Notes under the pieces: model-generated
What the model was told of the DNA's origin: nothing
The model's database searches: none
The model's input: the letters and a program-made list of their open reading frames with translations, nothing else
Part shown: piece after piece, positions 17,236 to 26,025 of the stretch
How positions within the stretch are numbered: the stretch's first letter is position 1
Layout: every line of letters begins with the position of its first letter
Assembly: GCA_905214925.1 (NCBI GenBank)
Contig: CAJMOB010000004.1
Coordinates: 94,208-158,207 of the forward strand
Origin: Scybalomonas sp905214925
GTDB taxonomy: Bacteria > Bacillota > Clostridia > Lachnospirales > Lachnospiraceae
Direction: 5' to 3'
Length of the DNA: 64,000 nucleotides
Translations under genes and position numbers: made by a program

Positions 17236-19470
17236 CTATTCATCGTATTCAAATACGATCATAGAAAATGGTGGTAAATCTAATATAAAATAACATACTT
17301 CTTCTTTTTGATAGTAAGAATTTATCTTTTCTTTCTTGGCCATTTTTATCATTTCTTTTTCATTTTCACTTGTTCCAACCCCTCCATAACATACGGAATC
17401 ACTATGAAATACTAACCGATATTCGCTATCTTTTGGCACGGTAAGCAAGTATCCTCGACTCATTTCCTGTCGGTGGTGAAAGAGAAACAATAAATTTCCC
17501 TTTCCTGTCGAGGATTTTCGAAGAAATGAAAAAATTCCATATGTTGGATCTTTATGAAACCATGCAAAGTTTTCTTCATTGCCACACCAATTTCTAAGCA
17601 CTTCTTTTTCTTTATAAAAAGTGATTAAATCCTTTATATACACCCGAAAACTTCTATGGATATCCTCTTCTAACAGTTGCCAATCCATTCCTTTTTCTAT
17701 ATCACAAGGATGCCAATGGACAAAATCTTCTCCCATAGAAAGGATTTTCCCAACAGATGGATACGCAAAGAAATAGCCATAGAGCATACGAAGACTGGCA
17801 AAGCGATTAAAATATTCTCCTGCCATCTCTTGTATTAACGTCCCATTCCAAAGGGTATTTTCTCCTCTTGCTACACTCAATATGTTCTTACGATAGCGAT
17901 CATAACTGACGAAACGCTCCATCTTCCAAAAATCATAAGGATTACAGCCTGGATATTTCTTACTATAAGTTAAATATTGTTCGAGCCACTCAGAGCTTAG
18001 CTGTCCATCGAACCCTAAACCGCCTTGACTAGCCTTTTCCGTTACCCCAATCCAATGCGAATTATCCTCTGTATATAAAAACACTTGTGGCGCATATTGT
18101 TTCAATAAAGAATTGCACAATTGTAGAAAAGAAATCGCCTCTAAATTTTCTGTACCACCCCAAGGATTTGGCAACCATTCCTTCCCAATCTTTCCATAGT
18201 CTTGATAGAGCATCGATGCTACAGATGGTATAAAAAATCCATCCACTTGAAATTGCTTTATCCAATAAAAAGCGCTGGATAACAAGAACGAACGGACTTC
18301 TCCTTTTCCATAGTGGAATAAAAGACCTTTTTCTTGTGCTTGTACTGCCAACAGTGGGTTCTCATATTCATAGACAGCTTCTCCATCCATTGCCTTTAAT
18401 CCATAGTCTGCCATGCCAAAAGAAGCAATGCACCACTCTAAAATCACTTTAAGCCCTTTTTTATGCAGATAGTCGATCATATATTGAAAATCTTCTCTCG
18501 TCCCATGTCTTCTAGATGGTGCAAAATAGTGTGTCACATCCGTTCCTAGTGACTGTTCTGTTTCATATTCTAAAATTCCTTTTAATTGAATATGAGTATA
18601 TCCCATCAAAAGCGCATCCTTTGCTAATTCCTTTGCTAATTGCCGATAGGATAGCAATAGATTTCCTTTTTTTCCTCTCTTTTTATATGCCACTGGATAA
18701 ACTTGATAAATGACAATAGGTTCTTTTATTTCCTTGCCCTGTTGCTCTTTTCCGTTCTCTATTTCTCTTTCGCTTTCCTCTACAATTAATGATAAATGTG
18801 GATTTTTTTTGTGCTGTTCAAAGCTATAAGGATCCGATTTACGAAATATCTCTCCTCGTTTTGTTTTGATTTCATATTCATATGCCATTCCAACTTTTGC
18901 CTCTGGAATAAATAACTCAAAAATTCCCCCTTCATCCATTCGCTCCATAGGATGCATACGGGAATCAAAGTCATTCCAATCCCCAAGAACACTGACTCTT
19001 CTTGCATTTGGCGCATAAAACGAAAAGAAAATTCCTTCTACTCCTTCTATCTCTTTTTTATGAGCTCCAAGAATCTGATACATAAAACAATTCGTTCCAT
19101 TTTCAAAAGAAATTCTATCTTCTAAAGAAATTGGATTCAAAAAACGATAAGGATCTTCATAAGCAATCACTTCCGTTTCTTTTTGCATTTCTAAATAATA
19201 AGAAATGTAATTTCCCTTTGGTAACTGCAAAAGAAAAAGTCCCCTTTCTTCTATTCGTTCCATAGAGTATCGCTCTTTTTTCTCCCCATTTCTTATCACT
19301 GCCCACATCTTCTTAGCCTTAGGATTCCAGCTACAAATATAATGATTCCCTTCCCATGTATGGTAACCTAATAGTTCTTTTGGTCTTTCACAATCTCCAT
19401 AGAGAATGGCATTTATGCTCTTTTGTTCTAATATCATTTTTTTGCTATCCATTTCCTCTACCTTTCTCAT
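17236..19470 (-). CDS. Glycogen branching enzyme homologue, catalytic residues lost
   Basis: A 744-residue GH13/CBM48 protein with the full GlgB layout: two N-terminal beta domains (NAILYGDCERPKELLGYHTW; VSVLGDWNDFDSRMHPM), a barrel and a C-terminal beta domain. Family landmarks align: VASMLYQDYG, WLPNPWGGTENLEAI, GGLGFD, EYFNRFASLRMLYGY. But the active site is altered: region II GFRVDAVASM reads GFFIPSVASM, replacing the nucleophile Asp by Pro415 and the Arg by Phe413; region IV SHDE reads SYDR (Tyr523-Asp524); region I DWVPxHF reads EWCIASF. Branching activity is not expected; carbohydrate binding or scaffolding is possible. An alternative start at 19452 has a better ribosome site. The reading frame is otherwise intact, so selection seems to keep it. 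Confidence 0.85.
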   Translation of the reverse strand: MRKVEEMDSKKMILEQKSINAILYGDCERPKELLGYHTWEGNHYICSWNPKAKKMWAVIRNGEKKERYSMERIEERGLFLLQLPKGNYISYYLEMQKETEVIAYEDPYRFLNPISLEDRISFENGTNCFMYQILGAHKKEIEGVEGIFFSFYAPNARRVSVLGDWNDFDSRMHPMERMDEGGIFELFIPEAKVGMAYEYEIKTKRGEIFRKSDPYSFEQHKKNPHLSLIVEESEREIENGKEQQGKEIKEPIVIYQVYPVAYKKRGKKGNLLLSYRQLAKELAKDALLMGYTHIQLKGILEYETEQSLGTDVTHYFAPSRRHGTREDFQYMIDYLHKKGLKVILEWCIASFGMADYGLKAMDGEAVYEYENPLLAVQAQEKGLLFHYGKGEVRSFLLSSAFYWIKQFQVDGFFIPSVASMLYQDYGKIGKEWLPNPWGGTENLEAISFLQLCNSLLKQYAPQVFLYTEDNSHWIGVTEKASQGGLGFDGQLSSEWLEQYLTYSKKYPGCNPYDFWKMERFVSYDRYRKNILSVARGENTLWNGTLIQEMAGEYFNRFASLRMLYGYFFAYPSVGKILSMGEDFVHWHPCDIEKGMDWQLLEEDIHRSFRVYIKDLITFYKEKEVLRNWCGNEENFAWFHKDPTYGIFSFLRKSSTGKGNLLFLFHHRQEMSRGYLLTVPKDSEYRLVFHSDSVCYGGVGTSENEKEMIKMAKKEKINSYYQKEEVCYFILDLPPFSMIVFEYDE

Positions 19471-19743
19471 TCCATTTCCTTTTCTACTTCTTTTTTCTTT
19501 CTATTTTTTATCAATAGGATTCTTTTATTTTCATTATATCATGAGTATAGTCCTTCCTAAACTACTTTTTCTAGACAGTACAAACAACTGGATCTCCTCC
19601 CATATCGAATGTATAAACACGGATATTATGAATGTTTTATATTTTTTTTATTATTTGGACACAGTTTGTTCACATTTTTTGTGTATAGTAATACCTGTAA
19701 GAGCTTTTCATATATTGAAATCCTCTCCCCCTCATTTTTTTGT
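19471..19743. other. Gene-free stretch 5' of the GlgB-like gene
   Basis: T-rich region with no credible gene. It must contain the promoter of the GlgB-like gene (minus strand) but no clear -35/-10 pair could be chosen. Confidence 0.35.
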
Positions 19744-19784
19744 AAAAGAAGAAGCGGCTTTCCCAGCCGCTTCTTCTTTTTTTC
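19744..19784 (+). terminator. Strong terminator-like hairpin
   Basis: AGAAGAAGCGGCT pairs perfectly with AGCCGCTTCTTCT over a five-base loop. The better T-tract is on the plus strand (CTTTTTTTCC) although no plus-strand gene precedes it; on the minus strand it may back up the ferredoxin terminator. Confidence 0.7.
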
Positions 19785-19815
19785 CAAAAATTTATACTTT
19801 ACATATAAGACAACA

Positions 19816-19864
19816 AACCATGGGGCTTTCACGAAATATAACATTTCACAAAAGCCCCATGGTT
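19816..19864 (-). terminator. Terminator of the ferredoxin gene
   Basis: A perfect 14-base stem, AACCATGGGGCTTT with AAAGCCCCATGGTT, 17 bases past the stop codon, with an inner GAAAT/ATTTC pairing. The minus-strand tail is only moderately U-rich. Confidence 0.65.
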
Positions 19865-19880
19865 CGTTATAATAAATTTC

Positions 19881-20342
19881 CTATGATAAACTTCTTAAAA
19901 TTTTAGCTACATCGCCTTCTTGTACATTGGAATACAAAGTTCCATCAATATAAAAGTTTGGCGCTGTTTTACAGCTCTTTAAACAATTTTGCGTCGTTAA
20001 ATAAAAATTTCCATCCTTTGATAATCCTTCTGTTTGAATTCCCAATTCTTTTCGGATAGCATTTAAAATCTTCATTCCATCTTTTGCTCCACAACGAGCT
20101 CCTGTACAAGCAATAATGCGATGTTTATAATTAGACGCTTTTAAACTTGGATATAACTTAATAATCGTCCCTATCATTGCCTGTTTCACACCAAATTCCG
20201 TTGCAATTTTCTCCTGAATATCCATTGGAATACAACCAACTACTTCTTGGATCTCTCGCAATAGTTCCACAAGGCTTGCTTGTTCTATTGGACTTTCTTG
20301 CTGTTTATAGTAATCAAAAATTTCTTTTAACTGTTGTTCCAT
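19881..20342 (-). CDS. NuoE-like thioredoxin-fold [2Fe-2S] ferredoxin
   Basis: A stand-alone 153-residue protein of the NADH dehydrogenase 24-kDa subunit family. The helical N-terminus (SLVELLREIQEVVGCIP) is followed by the thioredoxin-like domain with four cluster ligands, CTGARC (about residues 79-84) and NCLKSC (about 118-123). In anaerobes such subunits pass electrons in electron-bifurcating hydrogenases or formate dehydrogenases, but no NuoF or hydrogenase gene is adjacent here, so its partner is unknown. It is followed by terminators and lies 39 bases after the ArsC-like gene. Confidence 0.88.
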   Translation of the reverse strand: MEQQLKEIFDYYKQQESPIEQASLVELLREIQEVVGCIPMDIQEKIATEFGVKQAMIGTIIKLYPSLKASNYKHRIIACTGARCGAKDGMKILNAIRKELGIQTEGLSKDGNFYLTTQNCLKSCKTAPNFYIDGTLYSNVQEGDVAKILRSLS

Positions 20343-20381
20343 CCTTTACTCCTTTCTTATTTTTGTTCTATATGATATTTC

Positions 20382-20732
20382 CTACTTTATTTTCTCTTCC
20401 CATTCTTGTTCTTTAAATCCAACAAGAACAAAATCATCTGCAACGAGCAATGGACGCTTTACTAACATTCCATCTGTGGCTAATAACTCATACTGTTCCT
20501 CTTCTGTCATATCTTTTAATTTGTCCTTTAATCCCAAACTTTTATACACATTTCCACTTGTGTTAAAAAATCTCTTAAGAGGCAATCCACTGCGTGTATG
20601 CCATTCTTTTAACTCTTCCTTTGTTGGATTTTCTTCTTTTATCGCTCTTTCTTCAAAAGAAACTACTTTTCCTTCTAACCATTTTTTTGCCTTTTGACAA
20701 GTGCTACATTTGTTGTAATAAATAAATTTCAT
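20382..20732 (-). CDS. ArsC/Spx-family protein
   Basis: A 116-residue thioredoxin-fold protein starting MKFIYYNKCSTCQKAKKWL, with the CxxC of the YffB/Spx/arsenate-reductase family at residues 9-12 and the conserved KRPLLVADDFVLVGFKE near the end. It could be a thiol oxidoreductase or an Spx-like regulator of RNA polymerase; the length is typical and the sequence does not decide between them. No arsenic genes are nearby. Confidence 0.82.
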   Translation of the reverse strand: MKFIYYNKCSTCQKAKKWLEGKVVSFEERAIKEENPTKEELKEWHTRSGLPLKRFFNTSGNVYKSLGLKDKLKDMTEEEQYELLATDGMLVKRPLLVADDFVLVGFKEQEWEEKIK

Positions 20733-20778
20733 TTGGTTTCTCCTTTTCTTCTTTTCTTATCTTTCTTTTTCTTGTACC

Positions 20779-21675
20779 TTATCTCTCTTTTCTCTGAAGC
20801 TTTTCCATTTCTTCAAAAATAGCTCGGTATTCTCCTGCAAAACTGCTTCCCCTTCTCCAAATAAAATTAAAATCATGCATACTTTTAAAATCTTTTAAAA
20901 CCAATTCTCGCAATACGCCTTCTTCTAATTCTTTGGCAACGGCAGCACGATATAAAAATGTAATTCCTAAATTATTGGAAGTCAACTGCTTAATAGTCTC
21001 AATATTTCCAATTTCTGCAACATACCGAAAATCTTGAACACTTACATTTTGTTCGGATATGGACTTCTCAAAAATTTCTCTCGTTCCCGAGCCTTTTTCT
21101 CTTATAATAATTCTTTCAGAAAACAGATCTTCTAACCAAATAGGCTCTTTTTTAAATGGATAATCAGCTCCACAAATAGCAATATATTCTTCTCTTGAAT
21201 ATAAAATAGACTCATATTCCTCTTTGGAAAAATAGCCTTCAATAAAAGCGAAATCAATTTCTCCAACATCAATTTTTTTCAACAACTCTTTTGTATTTGC
21301 CACCTGCATCTTTACCATTAAATTAGGATGAGCTTTTAAATAAGCGGTTAAACAATTAGGCATTAAAAATTCTCCAATAGTAAGAGTTGCTCCAAAATTT
21401 AAAAGAGGTCTTTGTTGCTTCATAACTTCTAATTTTTCTTTTAAACAAATATCATTATGTCGCATTGTCTTTGCGGAATTTAAAAAAGCATTCCCTGCTT
21501 CTGTTAAAAACATTTTCTTTCCTTTAAATATAAAAAACTTCACACCATACATTTCTTCTAAATAGTGTATATGTTGAGAGACTGCTGGTTGTGTTAAATT
21601 TAATTCTTCTGACGCCTTTGTAAAATTCATGTGTTTACATACCGTCAAAAACGTAGTCACGCGATGATCAAGCAT
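20779..21675 (-). CDS. LysR-family transcription regulator
   Basis: A 298-residue regulator with the N-terminal helix-turn-helix FTKASEELNLTQPAVSQHIHYLE (residues 18-40; split here at 20 letters: FTKASEELNLTQPAVSQHI) and a periplasmic-binding-like effector domain. It is transcribed divergently from the permease gene, the usual arrangement for control of the neighbour. The effector is unknown. Confidence 0.93.
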   Translation of the reverse strand: MLDHRVTTFLTVCKHMNFTKASEELNLTQPAVSQHIHYLEEMYGVKFFIFKGKKMFLTEAGNAFLNSAKTMRHNDICLKEKLEVMKQQRPLLNFGATLTIGEFLMPNCLTAYLKAHPNLMVKMQVANTKELLKKIDVGEIDFAFIEGYFSKEEYESILYSREEYIAICGADYPFKKEPIWLEDLFSERIIIREKGSGTREIFEKSISEQNVSVQDFRYVAEIGNIETIKQLTSNNLGITFLYRAAVAKELEEGVLRELVLKDFKSMHDFNFIWRRGSSFAGEYRAIFEEMEKLQRKER

Positions 21676-21879
21676 TGTTGTCCCTCCTTTTCCCCTTCAT
21701 TTTAATACATTTCCTTCTTCTTGTCTATTTCTTCCTTTATTTCTTATTCCCTGCTTTTTTCTTAACTTTCTTTCCATCACTCTTCCTATACTATCCCAAC
21801 ATTTGCATCTCCATTTGTTAACCGTTTTTCGCTTCCTCTCCCTCCCTCATTCTAAAATTTGCAACCTATTTTTCTCTTC

Positions 21880-21897
21880 CTGTGCTATAATAGTTCC
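21880..21897 (+). promoter_or_regulatory. Probable extended -10 promoter of permease operon
   Basis: TGCTATAAT (about 21884-21892) is an extended -10 box about 37 bases before the start codon; no strong -35 is visible, which fits an activator-dependent promoter beside a LysR gene. Confidence 0.5.
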
Positions 21898-21928
21898 GTT
21901 ATATTGAAAAAGAAAGGATTTCTACTAT

Positions 21929-23068
21929 ATGATTACGAAACAAAAATTAGGCGCTCTTTTAAAAAATAATCTTGTCTTAGTCATTGCAGGAATATTAGCT
22001 CTTTGCTCAATGCTACTTGTTCCGCCAAACATTGGTTATGTAGATTATATCGATTTTCGCGTCTTAACGCTCCTGTTTTGCCTTATGATTGTCGTATCAG
22101 GCTTTCGCACAACAGGACTTTTTAATGCCATTAGTAACACATTATTACACAAAGCCCATTCCATTCGCCAACTAGCCCTTGTCCTAATTGGAATTACTTT
22201 TATTAGTGCCATGTTTATTACAAACGATGTGGCTTTAATCGCCTTTGTTCCACTTTCCATCCTCGTACTAAAACACGCATTTCAAAAGATGGATACTTCT
22301 TTTAGCGATAACATTATGATCACTATCATTGTGTTACAGACGGTATCAGCAAACCTTGGAAGTACACTTACCCCCATTGGAAATCCGCAAAACCTTTATT
22401 TATACTCCCTATCCAATATGTCACTTCCGACCTTTTTTACATATACACTACCTGTCACCACCTTGTCTGCTTTCCTTATACTCATTTCTTGTTATGTACT
22501 CTTACCAAAGCAGGCAATCAAGGCACCTGACACAAAAGCACCCACCCTTGATAAAAAAACACTATTGCTCCATAGCATTTTATTTTTATGCTGTCTATTG
22601 ACGGTGGGCCATATTCTACCTTGGCAAATCTTATTGATTTTTGTAACAGTCATTATTTTCTTCTTTCAAAAAAAGTTGTTTGCCACTGTGGATTACGGGC
22701 TTTTGGCCACTTTTTTATGCTTTTTTATTTTTATTGGTAACATAGGGGAATTAGCAATCATTCGAGAGTTTTTACAGAGAATTTTAGAAGGAAGAGAAAT
22801 CCTTGTATCCGCCCTCTTATCTCAAATCATTTCCAATGTGCCTGCTAGTATCCTATTATCTAGCTTTACAACTGCTTATGGAAAAATATTAATTGGTGTT
22901 AATGTAGGAGGATTGGGCACATTAATTGCATCACTAGCTAGCCTTATTTCTTGGCGTCAATACAATACGATGAAAGAGGCAAAGCCAAGTAAATACTTTT
23001 TTACTTTTACTGCAATCAATCTTATCTTTTTCCTTATTACATTAGCTTTTGCCCTTATTTTTTACTAA
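21929..23068 (+). CDS. ArsB/NhaD/SLC13-superfamily permease
   Basis: Inner-membrane transporter of 379 residues with about ten hydrophobic segments. The ion-transporter superfamily hallmarks are ITNDVALIAFVPLSI (about residues 98-112) and a second re-entrant motif near ISNVPASILLSSF (about 297-310), along with LGSTLTPIGNPQN. This group moves anions such as dicarboxylates or arsenite, or sodium in exchange; the substrate cannot be assigned. The start follows AGAAAGGATTTCTACTAT. It is the first of three co-directional genes and stands divergent to the LysR regulator. Confidence 0.85.
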   Translation: MITKQKLGALLKNNLVLVIAGILALCSMLLVPPNIGYVDYIDFRVLTLLFCLMIVVSGFRTTGLFNAISNTLLHKAHSIRQLALVLIGITFISAMFITNDVALIAFVPLSILVLKHAFQKMDTSFSDNIMITIIVLQTVSANLGSTLTPIGNPQNLYLYSLSNMSLPTFFTYTLPVTTLSAFLILISCYVLLPKQAIKAPDTKAPTLDKKTLLLHSILFLCCLLTVGHILPWQILLIFVTVIIFFFQKKLFATVDYGLLATFLCFFIFIGNIGELAIIREFLQRILEGREILVSALLSQIISNVPASILLSSFTTAYGKILIGVNVGGLGTLIASLASLISWRQYNTMKEAKPSKYFFTFTAINLIFFLITLAFALIFY

Positions 23069-23129
23069 AAATAAAACATATTTTCAATATTTAAAATAAC
23101 TAAGATACAACTATTAGAAAGGAGTTCTT

Positions 23130-23675
23130 ATGGGAACGATTATTAACGATCATGGTGGTGGCGCACAAAGTACTTATAACGGCCTCGCTTTTGAACAAGC
23201 CACTTCTCTTGATGAAGCATTTACATCAAAAGGGTATGTTGTTGTAAAACATGAAGTTTTTCGACCAGATACTTTTCAACAACCAATTGGCATTTCTGTT
23301 CCAAAGCACCTTATCTACTCTCATTTCCTTACGCCAAACGGCATTGATTTTGAACAATATAATTCAAAAAAATGGCTTCCTGATGAAGCGTTCATTAATT
23401 ACGAAACAAAGACAGCCTATATTATCGAAAAAAAATTCCAAAGTGGCAGGGGATCTGCAGATGAAAAGCTACCAAACTGTCATTTTAAAAAACTAGAATA
23501 TGAAAAACTCTTTCATCCAATCGGCTATCAAGTAGAATTTCTCTACCTATTATCGGATTGGTTTTTACAACCAAAATATCGGGATACGTTAGAATATATT
23601 ACAATGATGGGATGTCACTATTATTATAATGAACTTCCTCTCACCGCTCTTGGGATAAAAAAAGATTGTTATTGA
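23130..23675 (+). CDS. PD-(D/E)XK superfamily nuclease-like protein
   Basis: A 181-residue soluble protein. The stretch LPDEAFINYETKTAYIIEKK (about residues 92-111) carries a plausible PD-(D/E)XK core: Asp/Glu, then Glu-Lys-Lys on the next strand, followed by FQSGRGSADEKL. The wording is like small type II restriction endonucleases, but no DNA methyltransferase gene is near. It starts 62 bases after the permease with AGAAAGGAG ahead. It could be an orphan restriction enzyme, a DNA-repair nuclease or a decayed member. Nuclease family membership is inferred from motif only. Confidence 0.6.
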   Translation: MGTIINDHGGGAQSTYNGLAFEQATSLDEAFTSKGYVVVKHEVFRPDTFQQPIGISVPKHLIYSHFLTPNGIDFEQYNSKKWLPDEAFINYETKTAYIIEKKFQSGRGSADEKLPNCHFKKLEYEKLFHPIGYQVEFLYLLSDWFLQPKYRDTLEYITMMGCHYYYNELPLTALGIKKDCY

Positions 23676-23734
23676 ATTTCACACTGCATTGTAGTAAAAT
23701 CTACAGTAAAAGAATGCATTTAGAAAGGACTGAT

Positions 23735-24889
23735 ATGATGTTATGCATTAAAAATGGTTTACTACATACGGCAGTGAAAAGAGAAGCCTTTGTCAGTGAT
23801 ATTTTAATTGAGAATGGGAAAATTATAGAAATGAAAGAATCCATTTCTGTTCCAGAAGGAACGACAGTAATTGATGCCAAAGGGCTCCTTGTCTATCCTG
23901 GATTTGTAGAGGCCCACTGTCACACAGGGCTTGATGGATATGGAATCGGATTTGAAGGTCAAGATTATAATGAATATAACGATCCGATTACTCCTCAACT
24001 TCGAGCTATAGATGGAATTAATCCAATGGATCCAACCTTTGATAAAGCTAGAAAAGCTGGTGTTACTTGTGTTGCAACAGGTCCTGGTAGCTCTAATCCA
24101 ATTGGTGGTATGTTCGTCGCTTTAAAAACCTATGGGAAACGTGTGGATTCTATGGTTGTTAAATTTCCAGTCGCTATGAAATGTGCCTTTGGTGAAAATC
24201 CAAAACGCTGTTATCGTGAAAAAGGAAATTGCAGTCGTATGACAACTGCTTCTAGCATTCGTGAAGCACTTATGAAAGCTCGTTTCTATAAACAGTCTCT
24301 TGAAAGAGCTGGCGATAATGCTACAAAGCTTCCTGCTTATGACCAAAAATCAGAAGCTTTAATTCCTGTATTAGAGAAAAAAATTCCTCTAAAAGCTCAT
24401 GCACATCAGGCAAATGATATTTTTACTGCCATTCGCATTGCCAAAGAATTTGATCTCGATCTCACACTAGAGCATGTAACAGAAGGTCATTTAATTGCAG
24501 AGGAATTAGCAAACGAGCCATATCCAGTGGCTGTTGGCCCAACTCTTACTCATGCGTCTAAGTTCGAACTTCAAAACAAGAGCTTTACAACTCCAGGACT
24601 TCTTGCAAAAGCAGGTTGCCAAGTATCCATTATTACTGACGCTCCTGTGATTCCACAAGAATATCTTCCTATTTGCGCTGGTCTTGCAGTAAAGGCAGGC
24701 ATGGACGAATTTGATGCATTGCAAGCGATTACCATTAATCCAGCTAAACATATTGGAGTTGCCGATCGCCTTGGTTCTTTAGAAGTCGGAAAGGATGCCG
24801 ATATTGTAATTACAGATGGCTCTCCATTTTCCATTGATTCGAATGTAAAATATGTTATTATTGATGGTAATATATTGGAACAACAATAA
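23735..24889 (+). CDS. Amidohydrolase, imidazolonepropionase/HutI-like group
   Basis: Metal-dependent hydrolase of 384 residues. The composite beta sandwich at both ends (IKNGLLHTAVKREAFVSDIL; LEVGKDADIVITDGSPF) encloses a barrel with the metal motif HCHTG (about residues 60-64), later His in KAHAHQAND and EHVTE, and Asp in ITDAPVIPQ. The substrate is unknown; many relatives are annotated only as amidohydrolase. The start at 23735 (MMLCIKNG) has AGAAAGGACTGAT ahead; an in-frame ATG at 23666 overlaps the nuclease gene and is less likely. Probably co-transcribed with the two genes before it. Confidence 0.85.
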   Translation: MMLCIKNGLLHTAVKREAFVSDILIENGKIIEMKESISVPEGTTVIDAKGLLVYPGFVEAHCHTGLDGYGIGFEGQDYNEYNDPITPQLRAIDGINPMDPTFDKARKAGVTCVATGPGSSNPIGGMFVALKTYGKRVDSMVVKFPVAMKCAFGENPKRCYREKGNCSRMTTASSIREALMKARFYKQSLERAGDNATKLPAYDQKSEALIPVLEKKIPLKAHAHQANDIFTAIRIAKEFDLDLTLEHVTEGHLIAEELANEPYPVAVGPTLTHASKFELQNKSFTTPGLLAKAGCQVSIITDAPVIPQEYLPICAGLAVKAGMDEFDALQAITINPAKHIGVADRLGSLEVGKDADIVITDGSPFSIDSNVKYVIIDGNILEQQ

Positions 24890-24902
24890 TACTTATGCCT
24901 TC

Positions 24903-25007
24903 CACATAACGATGAGAAACACACTTTGCAAACTTCTCACGTTCCCAGACAGTCACCATATGTGAGCATGAATGCTCTCGTATGGTGCTCGTTATCTTTA
25001 CATAAAT
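24903..25007 (-). repeat. Dispersed repeat A, copy 4
   Basis: Minus strand, after the terminator at 25008: ATGTAAAGATAACGAGCACC, a stem of ACCATACGAGAGC/GCTCACATATGGT type, GACTGTCTGGGAACGTGAG and the terminal GTGTTTCTCATCGTT. The first hairpin has diverged in sequence but keeps pairing. This copy lies between convergent genes, not in a leader. Confidence 0.7.
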
Positions 25008-25055
25008 AAGGAGTCATGTAACAATAAATACTCTTACATGGCTCCTTATTTTTCC
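25008..25055 (-). terminator. Terminator between convergent genes
   Basis: AAGGAGTCATGTAA pairs with TTACATGGCTCCTT; T-rich on the plus strand (ATTTTTCC) and AT-rich on the minus strand. Serves the amidohydrolase operon and the secreted-protein gene. Confidence 0.8.
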
Positions 25056-25061
25056 TATTTT

Positions 25062-25820
25062 TTATTTCTGTAATTTTTTATATAAAGAATTATAAAATGT
25101 CTCAACTTTTTTTGTAATCTTTTTATCTGTTTTCTTTAATAAATTCACATAATCAGATACTACTTTTCTTGTTGTTCCTGTTTTATTTTCTTTTACAAAG
25201 TTTTCATATTGGCTCATGGCTTTTTTGGATACTTGACTCTTAGCATTTGCATAACGGTTTTTTACTCCCAGTTCTTTCTGGTAACCACCTGTAATTGCCT
25301 GTGTCACTGCATCTTCATAGAAAGAACGAATCGCATCAGAACCTGTTCCACTTGGATTTTTCTTTAAGTAAGCTTCATAAGCTTTTGCTCTTCCTAATAA
25401 TGCAGAAATGCTTAATGTTACTTTTCCATTTTTGATAGATGGTTTTTGATGTTCTTTCATTAAAAATGGCAATGCATTTTTCACATCTGTTGGTAAATAA
25501 TTTTTTACTGCCTTTAAAGGAGTAAAATCAATATCTCTTACATCATCTTCAAAGCTAAAAAGCCCTCTCATATATTCATCAATTTGTGATTCACTAGCTG
25601 TTTTAATATGTTCCTTAATATAAGACACAACTTCTTTTGAGTCTATTGTGTTTAGTAATAACTCATAAAAATCATCACCAGTTACTTTTGACTGCCTTGC
25701 TGAGCTCACATAGACAGCTGGACTTTTTAAATTTTCCGCTTTTACCATGGCTGGTGATACACTTCCAACCATCATTAAACTTGCTAACATTAAAATACCG
25801 AATCTTTTTAATCTCATCAT
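25062..25820 (-). CDS. Secreted protein of unknown function
   Basis: A 252-residue protein with a clear signal peptide (basic MMRLKRFG, hydrophobic core, cleavage probably after MVKA near residue 28). The rest is Lys-rich and predicted mainly helical, with repeated features such as VKNYLPTDVKNALPF and KKITKKVETFYNSLYKKL. No family is recognised. It is monocistronic and convergent with the amidohydrolase. Confidence 0.75.
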   Translation of the reverse strand: MMRLKRFGILMLASLMMVGSVSPAMVKAENLKSPAVYVSSARQSKVTGDDFYELLLNTIDSKEVVSYIKEHIKTASESQIDEYMRGLFSFEDDVRDIDFTPLKAVKNYLPTDVKNALPFLMKEHQKPSIKNGKVTLSISALLGRAKAYEAYLKKNPSGTGSDAIRSFYEDAVTQAITGGYQKELGVKNRYANAKSQVSKKAMSQYENFVKENKTGTTRKVVSDYVNLLKKTDKKITKKVETFYNSLYKKLQK

Positions 25821-26025
25821 TATTACCTCTTTTCTTTCTCAATTTTTATCTTGTTAATTTTTGGCTTGTTTATTTTTTCTCTATTATGCCATAGCCTTAT
25901 TCTTCTGACAACAAATTTTTCCTTACATTTCCTGTCCCATTTCTTACAGAATTCAAAACAATTATTTCAAAGAATAAACAAGAAAAAATCGAAACTAGGG
26001 CTTTTAAAACTTGAAAATAAAAATC
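25821..26025. other. Intergenic stretch before secreted-protein gene
   Basis: AT-rich gap holding the unassigned promoter of the secreted-protein gene and the end of the rhamnose operon; no clear terminator hairpin was found for rfbC. Confidence 0.35.
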
